A stretch of 64,000 nucleotides of DNA, from NCBI GenBank assembly GCA_963704515.1, contig OY969913.1, positions 496,001 to 560,000 of the forward strand. The letters are read 5' to 3'. How positions within the stretch are numbered: position 1 is the stretch's first letter; each line of letters starts with the position of its first letter. Below are positions 17,905 through 25,326 of the stretch, piece after piece. Below the pieces are notes generated by a model. That model was not told the origin of the DNA. It saw nothing but the letters and a program-made list of their open reading frames with translations, and did not search any database. Both the position numbers and the translations under genes were made by a program. This DNA is from VRUE01 sp963704515. Its GTDB lineage: Bacteria > Actinomycetota > Thermoleophilia > Solirubrobacterales > 70-9.

Positions 17905-18406
17905 CCGCTGGGCCGGCCTGGTCTTCGCGCTCCTCGTCCTCGCAACCCTCGCCGCCTTTGCCTGGTCCCAGCGCGTCAAGCGCGACCCCCTGGTGCTGGA
18001 CCGGGTGAGGTTCGTCGCGGTTCCGCGAGTCCGCCCCCACGCGCCGCCGGTGCGCGCCTTCACCCCCAATAGCGATTGCCACTACGACAGGATGCGGATC
18101 CGCTTCCGCACGACGCAGAGCGACCGCGGCACGGTTCAGGTGATCCGGCCCGGGGGCCGCGTCGTCCTCACCCTCGCTCGCGACACCTACCTCAAGCGCT
18201 ACCACTTCCACACCTACTTCTGGGACGGCCGCACCCGCAACGACGGGATCGCCCCGCCGGGCCGCTACAAGCTGCGGGTCAAGCTCCTCGGCCAGGACCG
18301 CGTCCTGGTGGCGCCGGGGGCGATGAGGCTGCACCGAGCCCATCAGTCTCCGGACGAAGCGCGCGACTTCTGCCCGATGTTTCACTCCACGGGGGGAGGG
18401 CGTTGA
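17888..18406 (+). CDS. Membrane-anchored protein with FlgD-like Ig-type domain
   Basis: 172 residues from the ATG at 17888, inside the end of the LytR_C gene. One N-terminal membrane helix (WAGLVFALLVLATLAAFAW) is followed by an extracellular part. The pattern RIRFRTTQSDRGTVQVI, then YFWDGRTRNDGIAPPGRYKLRVKL, is typical of FlgD_ig-like beta sandwiches (the WDGR...G..PPGxY motif). It has no enzymatic motif. Context suggests an accessory of the polysaccharide assembly machinery. Its stop overlaps the TTG start of the Wzy-like gene. Confidence 0.75.
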   Translation: MPRAASRWAGLVFALLVLATLAAFAWSQRVKRDPLVLDRVRFVAVPRVRPHAPPVRAFTPNSDCHYDRMRIRFRTTQSDRGTVQVIRPGGRVVLTLARDTYLKRYHFHTYFWDGRTRNDGIAPPGRYKLRVKLLGQDRVLVAPGAMRLHRAHQSPDEARDFCPMFHSTGGGR

Positions 18407-19995
18407 GCGACGTGCTGGCCGGAGCCGGGGTTCTCCTCGCCGCCGCAGCGGCTGCGGGCGCCATCCTGCTCCCGGCTGGCCGCCTGCGGGCCGCCGCGAT
18501 GCTCGCCGCCCTGATCCTCTTCCCCGCCCTCATCCTCGGTGACCAGTGGCACTCCCACCAGATAGTTGACCTCCGCGACCACCCGATGCGACTGGTTGCG
18601 CTTGGGGTCCTCGCCGGCGCAGCCTCGCTTGTCCTGGGCGCCGCCTTCAGCCGCTGGCCCATCGTTCTCCCACTCGCCATTGTCGCGGTGTTGCCGTTTC
18701 GGGTGCCGCTTCATGCGGGAGGAGACACGGCGAATCTGCTCGTCCCGTTGTACCTGGTCATCGCCGGCGGCGTACTCGCAGCGGCGCTTCGAGACTGGCG
18801 CTCAACCCCTCCGCCCCCGAAGAGACCCGCCGGCCCGACCTCGTGGGTCCCGCGACTTCTCGCGGCCTTCGTCGCCCTCTATGCGCTGCAGGTCCTCTAC
18901 TCAGCGGACTTCTCCAAAGGCCTCCAGGACGTCTGCTTCTTCCTCGTGCCCTTCAGCCTGGTCTACGGCCTGCTCCGGGACGTCGAGTGGGACAGGAAGC
19001 TCCTGGTCCTCGTGCTCTGGGTGATCGGCGTCGAGGCGGTTGCCTTCGTCCTGGTCGGCTCCGTCGAGTGGCTCAGCCGCAGCCTCTTCTGGAACGACCA
19101 GGTGATCCGCTCGGATGAATTCCACACCTACTTCCGGGTCAACTCCGTCTTCTGGGACCCGAACATCTACGGGCGCTACCTGGCGCTGGTGGCCGTCGTC
19201 GCGATGTCGGCCCTGCTCTGGGCGCGGCAACGCCGCACGCTGGCGCTGCTCAGCGGCCTGATCGCGGTGCTCTGGATCGGCCTCGTCCCGACCTACTCGC
19301 AGTCGAGCTTCGTCGCCCTGCTTGCCGGGCTCGCGGTGCTCGCCGCCCTCAAGTGGAGCCTGCGCTGGACGACGGCGGTCGTCGCCGCTCTCGCCGTGGT
19401 CGGCGTCCTCGTCGTCCTGCTGGCCGGCGGCGCCTCGAAGCTCAGCCCCGACCGGCTCAACGTCGACACCAGCGGCCGTGCCAACCTCGTCTCCGGCGGC
19501 ATCCACCTCTTCGTCCAGCGCCCGATCTACGGCTACGGCTCCGGCAGCTTCCCCAAGGCCTACCGCCAGCACGTCCGCACCCACAAAGCCCCCGTCTCCG
19601 TCTCCCACACGGAGCCGATCACAATCGCCGCCGAGCAGGGCCTGATCGGCCTGTCCCTGTACATAGCCCTTCTCGTAACGGCCCTGTGGACCATGGCGTC
19701 AGGGATGGGGCGTCTCCGGTCGGCGGGTCCTGTCGCTGCAGGGGACCCACCGCCCCTTCCGGTCGCTAAAGCGTCCTCAGGGGCGGTTCCCCCTACAGCG
19801 CCACCCGCCGGAGAGGCGTCTTTCCCTGACGACAGCGTCGGCGCGCGATGCGTCGCCCGAGCGGCGGTCCTAGCCTCGTTCGTCGCATTGCTCGCCCACA
19901 CGATGGCCTACGCCGGCTTCTTCGAGGACCCGATCGCCTGGGTCCTCCTGGCCGCCTCAGCCTCCCTAGCCACCCGCGGACGTGCCGCAACTTAG
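18403..19995 (+). CDS. O-antigen ligase/polymerase-like membrane protein (Wzy_C family)
   Basis: 530 residues from a TTG start at 18403 preceded by GGGGGGAGGG and overlapping the upstream stop (TTGA). About 12 membrane helices. The large external loop and the following RPIYGYGSGSFPKAYRQH and SHTEPITIAAEQGLIGLSLY are characteristic of Wzy/WaaL proteins, which polymerise or ligate lipid-linked glycans on the outer face of the membrane. Near the C-terminus a Pro/Ala/Gly-rich loop (about residues 440-475) is encoded by a long palindrome (19709-19820) and looks like an in-frame insertion between helices. The stop codon sits in a second palindrome. Confidence 0.85.
   Translation: MSDVLAGAGVLLAAAAAAGAILLPAGRLRAAAMLAALILFPALILGDQWHSHQIVDLRDHPMRLVALGVLAGAASLVLGAAFSRWPIVLPLAIVAVLPFRVPLHAGGDTANLLVPLYLVIAGGVLAAALRDWRSTPPPPKRPAGPTSWVPRLLAAFVALYALQVLYSADFSKGLQDVCFFLVPFSLVYGLLRDVEWDRKLLVLVLWVIGVEAVAFVLVGSVEWLSRSLFWNDQVIRSDEFHTYFRVNSVFWDPNIYGRYLALVAVVAMSALLWARQRRTLALLSGLIAVLWIGLVPTYSQSSFVALLAGLAVLAALKWSLRWTTAVVAALAVVGVLVVLLAGGASKLSPDRLNVDTSGRANLVSGGIHLFVQRPIYGYGSGSFPKAYRQHVRTHKAPVSVSHTEPITIAAEQGLIGLSLYIALLVTALWTMASGMGRLRSAGPVAAGDPPPLPVAKASSGAVPPTAPPAGEASFPDDSVGARCVARAAVLASFVALLAHTMAYAGFFEDPIAWVLLAASASLATRGRAAT
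19709..19820. repeat. Long imperfect palindrome inserted in frame in the Wzy-like gene
   Basis: Centred on GCTAAAGC (19764-19771). Inner arms ACCGCCCC/GGGGCGGT are perfect; then CGCTGCAGGGGACC pairs with GGTTCCCCCTACAGCG, and outer segments CTCCGG..GCGGGT pair with ACCCGCCGGAG. In total about 110 nt can fold into one imperfect hairpin, entirely inside coding sequence and without breaking the frame. Confidence 0.75.
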
Positions 19996-20029
19996 GTACC
20001 TATACGGGCCTGTAAGTTGCGGCACGTCC
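19978..20029. terminator. 17-bp perfect inverted repeat spanning the Wzy-like stop codon
   Basis: Arms at 19978-19994 and 20013-20029 are perfectly complementary over 17 nt with an 18-nt loop. The left arm contains the last codons and most of the stop. It has no T-tract, so intrinsic termination is only possible; it may instead protect or separate the transcript before the leaderless gene at 20054. Confidence 0.6.
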
Positions 20030-20041
20030 CGGGGGCGCGCA

Positions 20042-20047
20042 TAGGAT
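20042..20047 (+). promoter_or_regulatory. -10 box (TAGGAT) of the flippase gene
   Basis: TAGGAT lies 6 nt before the GTG start at 20054, the leaderless geometry seen repeatedly in this window. Confidence 0.5.
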
Positions 20048-20053
20048 CGGGCG

Positions 20054-21595
20054 GTGTCGGGATACCTGAGGCGGCTGGCGACCACCGGGGCGGCCTATAC
20101 GGCGGCGAGCATCGTCTCGAAGCTGATCGCGGTTGCGCTGCTGCCGCTCTACACGCGGTACCTGTCTCCGACCGACTACGGCCTCGCCGAGGTGATGTTC
20201 GCCGCGGTCGTCTCGGCCAGCATCGTCGTGCGGCTCGGCCTGATCGAGTCACTGCTGCGCTTCTACTACCGGGAGGACGAGGACCCGGGACGAGTCGTCG
20301 CCACGAGCTTCGCCGCGCTCTTCTGGATCACCACGGCGGCGGCCCTCCTCGCCCTTCCCTTCGCCGGGCCGATCTCCGAAGCGCTGCTCAACCGCTCCGC
20401 CCCCGAGCTCGCCCGGATCTCGATCGGCGGCCTCTGGGTGGCGACGATGTTCGAGTACCTGCTGACGATCTTCCGGCTCGAGGAGCGCGCCCGGGCCTTC
20501 TTCGTCACCACGATGGTCAGCGTCCTCGCGGCGATCGGGCTCACCGTCGTGCTCGTCGTCGGTCTCGGCGAGGGCGCCCGCGGCCTGCTGCTCGGCAGCT
20601 ACGCGAGCGGCGCCGCGGTCGTCGCCGGCCTGCTCGTCGTCCAGTGGCGCCGCCTCTCGCTGTGGCCCGAGATCCCGCTGCTGCGCCGGCTGCTGCGCTT
20701 CGGCCTGCCGACGATGCCCGCCGAGCTCTCGCTCTACGCGCTCAACTTCGTCGACCGGGTCATCATCCTGCGCTCCGCGGGCGCCGCCCAGGCGGGCCTC
20801 TACTCGCTCGCCGTCAAGTTCGCCCAGGGGGTCAACGTGCTCGCCCGTGGCTTCCAGCTCGCCTGGCCGCCGATCGCATACTCGATCCGCGAGGACGGCG
20901 AGGCGCGCCGGGTCTACGCGACCGTCGTCACCTGGTTCGTCGCCGCGATGGCCTTCGTGGTCGCCGGCATGTGGCTGCTCTCGCGCTGGATCGTCCGCGC
21001 CCTCGCCGCGGCTGAATTCTTCGGCTCCTACAAGGCGATCGGCCTGCTCGCCACCGGCGCCGCCCTCTACGCCCTCTACCTGGTGCTCGTCGTGATCCTC
21101 GGCCGCACCGGCCGCACCGAGTTCAACTTCCCGGCGACGCTCGCCGCCCTGGCCGCCAACGTCGCCCTCAACCTGATCCTCGTGCCGCCGCTCGGCATCG
21201 TCGGCGCCGGCATCGCCCTCGTCGCCTCCTACCTCGTCGTTCTGACCCTGATGTACGGCTTCACCCAGCGCCTCTTCCCGGTCCCCTACGAATGGGGTCG
21301 CCTCGCCCGTGTGCTGCTCACGGCCATCACGCTCGTCCTCGCCGGGGAGCTGCTGTTGCCGACCGTCGGCGCCACCGGCTTCCTCTCCCGCGCGGTCATC
21401 TGGCTCCTCTACCCGCTTGCCCTGCTCGCCGCCGGCTTCTTCACCGCCGCCGAGCGGCGCGGCCTCACTCGCCTGCGCCACCCCGCCGAGCTCGTCCACA
21501 GCCTGCGCGCCCTGCGCCCGGCCCCCGCCGCGGTAGACGGCCAGGTCCCCGAGGCCTACGAGGCGGAGCTGATGGACGAGGACTCCCGCCTGTAG
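20054..21595 (+). CDS. Polysaccharide flippase (Wzx/MATE-like, MOP superfamily)
   Basis: 513 residues with a GTG start, placed by the TAGGAT box 6 nt upstream. It starts with YLRRLATTGAAYTAASIVSKLIAVALLPLYTRYLSPTDYG, a classic Wzx N-terminus, and has about 14 hydrophobic helices. This family moves undecaprenyl-linked repeat units from the inner to the outer leaflet. It stands directly after the Wzy-like gene, completing a Wzx/Wzy pair. The C-terminal 50 residues are cytoplasmic and hydrophilic. Confidence 0.92.
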   Translation: MSGYLRRLATTGAAYTAASIVSKLIAVALLPLYTRYLSPTDYGLAEVMFAAVVSASIVVRLGLIESLLRFYYREDEDPGRVVATSFAALFWITTAAALLALPFAGPISEALLNRSAPELARISIGGLWVATMFEYLLTIFRLEERARAFFVTTMVSVLAAIGLTVVLVVGLGEGARGLLLGSYASGAAVVAGLLVVQWRRLSLWPEIPLLRRLLRFGLPTMPAELSLYALNFVDRVIILRSAGAAQAGLYSLAVKFAQGVNVLARGFQLAWPPIAYSIREDGEARRVYATVVTWFVAAMAFVVAGMWLLSRWIVRALAAAEFFGSYKAIGLLATGAALYALYLVLVVILGRTGRTEFNFPATLAALAANVALNLILVPPLGIVGAGIALVASYLVVLTLMYGFTQRLFPVPYEWGRLARVLLTAITLVLAGELLLPTVGATGFLSRAVIWLLYPLALLAAGFFTAAERRGLTRLRHPAELVHSLRALRPAPAAVDGQVPEAYEAELMDEDSRL

Positions 21596-21689
21596 GGATC
21601 GCGAAAGGAATCTTGCGCGGCTTTAGCGCGCTGGACAGATGGACGAGAGCTGAGGGCAGACATACGTCCAACAAAGGGAGAGCTTTTCG

Positions 21690-22280
21690 ATGACTTTGAA
21701 GACCAAGGTCCTGCTGACCGTGCTGACCCTGAGCAGCCTCGGCGGCCTTTCCGCACTCGGCGTCTTCGGCGCCTTCTCGAGCACGACCAGCAGCGCCGCC
21801 AACCAGTTCTCGTCGGGAACGGTGACGCTCGGCGACAACGACCTCGGCGCCTCGCTCTACAACGTGAGCAACGCCAAGCCGGGAGAAAGCGTGACCAAGT
21901 GCATCAAGGTCACCTATACCGGCAGCCTTGACGCCGACGTGCACCTCTACACCCCGAGCTCGATCGGCGCCCTCGGCCAGTACGTCGATCTGACGATCAC
22001 CCCCGGCAGCCAGGCGGCGCCGACCTTCCCCGATTGCAGCGGCTTCAAAGCCGATCCGGGCGGGTCGCTCTTCAGCGGGACCCTGCAGAGCTTCGCCGCG
22101 GCGCGCAACAGCTACGCCAACGGCCTGGTGGACTACCCGGGCGTCTCGGCGAGCAAGTGGCAGACCAACGACTCGGTCGTCTACCAGTTCACCGCGACCC
22201 TGCAGAGCAGCGCTCCCGAAGCGGCCCAGGGCCTGAGCACCGGTGCCCACACGTTCACCTGGGAGGCCCGCAGCCAGTAA
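21690..22280 (+). CDS. TasA/CalY (camelysin)-like secreted protein
   Basis: 196 residues preceded by AAAGGGAGAG. The N-terminal signal peptide (about 1-29) is followed by FGAFSSTTSSAANQFSSGTVTLGDND, the hallmark start of the mature TasA/camelysin family (AFFS-T-S...N.F.AGT). These proteins form biofilm matrix fibres in Bacillus and are processed by SipW-type signal peptidases. A SipW-type peptidase is encoded two genes downstream, which strengthens the assignment. Mature part is beta-rich with two Cys. A 94-nt leader separates it from the flippase gene. Function as a fibre is inferred by family. Confidence 0.82.
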   Translation: MTLKTKVLLTVLTLSSLGGLSALGVFGAFSSTTSSAANQFSSGTVTLGDNDLGASLYNVSNAKPGESVTKCIKVTYTGSLDADVHLYTPSSIGALGQYVDLTITPGSQAAPTFPDCSGFKADPGGSLFSGTLQSFAAARNSYANGLVDYPGVSASKWQTNDSVVYQFTATLQSSAPEAAQGLSTGAHTFTWEARSQ

Positions 22281-22308
22281 GGCGCGGGTGGCTGGAGAGG
22301 CAGATCGG

Positions 22309-22830
22309 ATGGGCGGGCGCAGGGCGCAGCTGGCCGGCGCCGTGCTCGGCGCGGGCATCGCGGTGGCGACGATCGTCATGGCGCTGCCCGCCGCCGGCCA
22401 CGGCGGCGTGCCGGCTGCCAGGCTCGAAGCCTCGGCTTTATCGACCGGACCGGTTTCCGCCTCGGCCGGCGGACCGGCTCCTTTCCTGCGCGCCGCCGGC
22501 CTGCGCCCGGCCGGCCGCGCCCGGACCGCGCGGCTCGAGCTCGTCAACGAGTCCGGCGCGCGGCTCGCCGTGCGGCTGCGGGCGCGGCTCAGCTCGACCG
22601 CGCTGGACGGGCTCGTCCGCTTGCGCCTGCGCGCCGGCCGCCGGGTCGTCTTCGACGCGACCCTGTCGGAGCTGCGCGCCGCCGGCACGCGCCCGTTCTG
22701 GCTGCCGCGCGAGGCGCATCGCTCGCTGCAAGCCACCGCTTGGATCCCCGGTGAAGTGGAGACCGGCTACGAGGGCCGCGTCGTGCGGCTCGAGCTGATT
22801 CCGGCGGTCGGCAGGGAGGCAGCCGAATGA
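22309..22830 (+). CDS. Exported protein of unknown function in the TasA/SipW cluster
   Basis: 173 residues from the ATG at 22309, preceded by GGAGAGG at about 9 nt; a GTG at 22288 is possible but lacks that site. The N-terminus is a signal sequence or anchor (AQLAGAVLGAGIAVATIVMALPAAGHG). The rest is Ala/Arg/Leu-rich, with a pattern of beta strands (ARTARLELVNESGARLAVRL; LDGLVRLRLRAGRRVVFDATL) that resembles a small structural beta-sandwich domain. No known family is recognised. It overlaps the signal peptidase gene by 4 nt, so it belongs to the same operon and could be an assembly factor or minor subunit. Confidence 0.65.
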   Translation: MGGRRAQLAGAVLGAGIAVATIVMALPAAGHGGVPAARLEASALSTGPVSASAGGPAPFLRAAGLRPAGRARTARLELVNESGARLAVRLRARLSSTALDGLVRLRLRAGRRVVFDATLSELRAAGTRPFWLPREAHRSLQATAWIPGEVETGYEGRVVRLELIPAVGREAAE

Positions 22831-24170
22831 GGGGCCTCCGCACGCCGGCGACCTTCCTCGTCTGGATCGCGCTCGGCTTCGTCTTCGCCCTCCTGCTGGC
22901 GGCCGCGCTGCCGCTGGCGATCGGCGACCGCTCCTTCGCGGTGCGCTCGGGCTCGATGACGCCGACGATCGAAACCGGCGACGTCGTCGTCACCGAGCCG
23001 ACCTCGCCGCTGAGCGCGCGGGTCGGCCAGATCGTCACCTTCCGGGATCCCGAAGGCGGCAGCGCCCTCTACTCGCACCGGGTGCAGAGCGTCGAGCCCG
23101 CCGGCGGCGTGGTCCGCTTCGTCACCCGCGGCGACGCCAACACGGCGACCGAGCGCTGGTCCGTGCCCCGCGGCGGCACGATCGGCCGGGTCGTCTACCG
23201 GATCCCGCGGCTCGGCTACGCGATCGGCTGGCTCGGCACGCCGCCCGCCCGCCTGGCGCTGACCGTGCTCCCGGCGCTGCTGCTCTGCTGGATGGCCCTC
23301 TCGAGGATTCTGGCGGACCGGACCGCGAGGAGCAGCCGAGGAAGAGATCGGCGATGGCCTCCCGTAGAGCGCCGACCGCGCTCGTCTTCGCCCTACTCAC
23401 GCTCGCGGCGTCGTTCGCCGGCGGGCGGAGCGTCTTCTGCGCCTTCGCCTCGACCCAGAGCAACGCCGGCGACAGCTTCGCCTCCGCCGCGGACTTCTAC
23501 GCGCCCGCGACCAGTGCCCGCACGATCGGCAAGAACGAGGGCGGCGTGGCCGGCTTCGTCCGGCCCGGTGGCCGCTACCGGCTCTACGCCGACGCCGAAG
23601 ACAGGGGCAACCCGCCGAGCGGCATCGACCAGGTGCGCGCCGACCTCAGCTCGCTCACCTCCGGCCAGGACGATCCGAAGCTCTCCTCGGGCTCCTACGA
23701 ATTCGGCGGCGTCTCCTACGGTCTGCGCAGCGGCAACTTCAAGGTCGCCCCCGAACTGCCGGCCGGCACCTACGAATACAGCGTCACCCTCACCGACGGG
23801 GACGGCAACAGCGCCACCGAGGGTGGCTACACGGTCACCGTCGACGACACGCCGCCGCAGGCGCTCGACGTGCAGGCGGCGAACGTCGCGGGAGGTACGC
23901 CGGCGCGGATCGAGGAAGGCGACTCGGTCGTCTTCACTTTCTCCGAGCCCCCCGATCCCGACTCGGTCCTCTCCGAATGGGGCGGCTCCCCCGTCGGCGT
24001 CACCGTTCGCCTGCGCAACCACGGCACCCCGGGCAGCCAGGACGACGAGCTGCTCTTCTACGACGGCGCCAACGGCAAGAAGCTGCAACTCGGCGGCCTC
24101 GACCTCGGCCGGGTTGGCTTCACCACCGCCAACCTCACCTTCGGCGAGGAAGGGACCCCCTCGACGATGA
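22827..24170 (+). CDS. sipW: SipW/ER-type signal peptidase I, reading frame running far into the next gene
   Basis: Residues 1 to about 170 are a complete S26 signal peptidase: N-terminal anchor helix, RSGSMTPTIETGDVVV with the nucleophile Ser (about 43), LYSHRVQSVE with His (about 84) in place of the bacterial Lys, RGDANTATE (Asp about 103), and a C-terminal membrane helix (LALTVLPALLLCWMAL). The Ser-His-Asp set defines the SipW/ER type, matching the adjacent TasA-like substrate. After about residue 172 the frame continues for some 275 Arg/Ser/Pro-rich residues overlapping, in another frame, the well-formed gene at 23354. That extension looks like read-through of a shadow frame, so a lost stop codon or a frameshift near 23340 is likely. 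Confidence 0.8.
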   Translation: MRGLRTPATFLVWIALGFVFALLLAAALPLAIGDRSFAVRSGSMTPTIETGDVVVTEPTSPLSARVGQIVTFRDPEGGSALYSHRVQSVEPAGGVVRFVTRGDANTATERWSVPRGGTIGRVVYRIPRLGYAIGWLGTPPARLALTVLPALLLCWMALSRILADRTARSSRGRDRRWPPVERRPRSSSPYSRSRRRSPAGGASSAPSPRPRATPATASPPPRTSTRPRPVPARSARTRAAWPASSGPVAATGSTPTPKTGATRRAASTRCAPTSARSPPARTIRSSPRAPTNSAASPTVCAAATSRSPPNCRPAPTNTASPSPTGTATAPPRVATRSPSTTRRRRRSTCRRRTSREVRRRGSRKATRSSSLSPSPPIPTRSSPNGAAPPSASPFACATTAPRAARTTSCSSTTAPTARSCNSAASTSAGLASPPPTSPSARKGPPRR

Positions 24171-24346
24171 CTCTTTCGGGCGACACGATCACGGTCACGA
24201 TGGGAACCGCCTCGGGACCGGTGACCACCGCCGCCGGACCGGGCGCGATGGTCTGGCTGCCGTCCTCGAAGGCGACCGACCGGGCCGGCAACGAACTGAG
24301 CACCGAATCGGTCACCGAGAGCGGTGCCGAAGACCTCGACTTCTAA
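23354..24346 (+). CDS. Secreted protein with SipW-type signal region and Ig-like domain
   Basis: 330 residues. The signal peptide (ALVFALLTLAASFAGG) is followed by CAFASTQSNAGDSFASAADFYAP, again the camelysin/TasA-type mature N-terminus, so it is a probable second substrate of the adjacent signal peptidase. The following part contains an Ig-like repeat (GTYEYSVTLTDGDGNSATEG, YTVTVDDTPPQALDV) and a calcium-type or structural beta domain up to the end (SKATDRAGNELSTESVTE). No enzymatic motif is seen. It overlaps the 3' extension of the signal peptidase frame and ends convergently on the glycosyltransferase gene with shared stop bases (CTAA). Confidence 0.8.
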   Translation: MASRRAPTALVFALLTLAASFAGGRSVFCAFASTQSNAGDSFASAADFYAPATSARTIGKNEGGVAGFVRPGGRYRLYADAEDRGNPPSGIDQVRADLSSLTSGQDDPKLSSGSYEFGGVSYGLRSGNFKVAPELPAGTYEYSVTLTDGDGNSATEGGYTVTVDDTPPQALDVQAANVAGGTPARIEEGDSVVFTFSEPPDPDSVLSEWGGSPVGVTVRLRNHGTPGSQDDELLFYDGANGKKLQLGGLDLGRVGFTTANLTFGEEGTPSTMTLSGDTITVTMGTASGPVTTAAGPGAMVWLPSSKATDRAGNELSTESVTESGAEDLDF

Positions 24347-25272
24347 GCCGCGTCCGCGCGAGCTTGGGCCCGGTCGCGGATGCTCTGCCCGCGCCTCGGC
24401 AGCAGCGCCTGGCGGGCGTGGGCCCAGTAGACCCGCGCCGGGCGGCTCGGCAGGACCGTGGCGATGACGGCGCGCGCCGCGTAGGACCAGGCGGTGAGGA
24501 CGCGCACCGCGAGCGCCGCCGCCCGCCCGTGATGCACGCGCATGTAGAGATCGCGGTTGCGGTGGAATTCGACGATCCGCGGCAGGCCCGCCGCCAGATC
24601 GGTGGAGAGCTGATCGTGGTGGACCGCCTCGGCCGCCGGTACGTAGAGGCTGTGCCAGCCGGCGTCGGCCAGCCGCTTGGCGAAGTCGCACTCGTCGTAG
24701 TAGACGAAGAAGGACGGATCCATATATCCGACCTCGGCCGCCGCCTCGCGACGCACCAGCAGGGCGCTCGACTGGCCCCAGTCGACCCTCCGCGTCCGCG
24801 CGCCCCGGCTCTGCACGGTCAGCCGGCGGTGCAGGAAGAGGGCCCCGGCCAGCGCCGTGCCGACCCCGGGGAAGCGCCAGGCGCAGGGGACGGGCCGCCC
24901 GGAGGAGTCAAGCAATTGCGCCGTCGCGGCCGCCGCCCGCGGGTCGGCCTCGAGCGCCTCGACCAGCGCCTCGGGAGCGCCCGGCCGCAGCTCTGAGTCC
25001 TCGTTGAGCAGCAGGCAGTAGCGGCCGCGTGCCTCGCGCATCAGGGTCGAGTCGTTCTCCGCCTTGCCGGTGCGTCGCTCCAGCGCGATCAGCCGGATGT
25101 CGCCGCCCCGCGCTCGCACGGCTTCGGCCGAGCCGTCCTTCGAGGCGTTGTCGAGAACGAGGATCTCGTGCCGGACCCCGCCGGGATGCGTGCGCTCGAT
25201 CGCGTCCAGGCAGGCCATCAGGAACTCGCGGCCGTTCGTGTTCACGACGCAGTAGGAGAGCGTGGGTGCCAC
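24343..25272 (-). CDS. Family 2 glycosyltransferase
   Basis: 309 residues. I place the start at the GTG at 25272 because TATCGT (minus strand, 25280-25285) lies 7 nt upstream; GTGs at 25281 and 25299 are alternatives. GT-A fold features: LSYCVVNTNGREFLMACLDA, EILVLDNASKDGSAEAV, the DxD-equivalent LLLNEDSELRPG, and a WGQSSALLVRREAAAEVGYMD acceptor segment with DECDFAKRLADAGW. It resembles rhamnosyl- or dTDP-sugar transferases of cell-wall and O-antigen synthesis. It is transcribed divergently from the GT4 gene in a small intergenic region. Confidence 0.88.
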   Translation of the reverse strand: MAPTLSYCVVNTNGREFLMACLDAIERTHPGGVRHEILVLDNASKDGSAEAVRARGGDIRLIALERRTGKAENDSTLMREARGRYCLLLNEDSELRPGAPEALVEALEADPRAAAATAQLLDSSGRPVPCAWRFPGVGTALAGALFLHRRLTVQSRGARTRRVDWGQSSALLVRREAAAEVGYMDPSFFVYYDECDFAKRLADAGWHSLYVPAAEAVHHDQLSTDLAAGLPRIVEFHRNRDLYMRVHHGRAAALAVRVLTAWSYAARAVIATVLPSRPARVYWAHARQALLPRRGQSIRDRAQARADAA

Positions 25273-25326
25273 GGCGGTCACGATAATCGCCGCGTTCACG
25301 TATATGACGTCGAACCGCGACGGCCT

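Noticed and set aside
15208..18069. 953-codon open frame on the minus strand opposite the dehydratase and LytR_C genes
   Set aside because: Composition is Asp/Arg/Val/Gly-rich with no family motif; it mirrors the GC3 bias of the real plus-strand genes that have clear homologous motifs.
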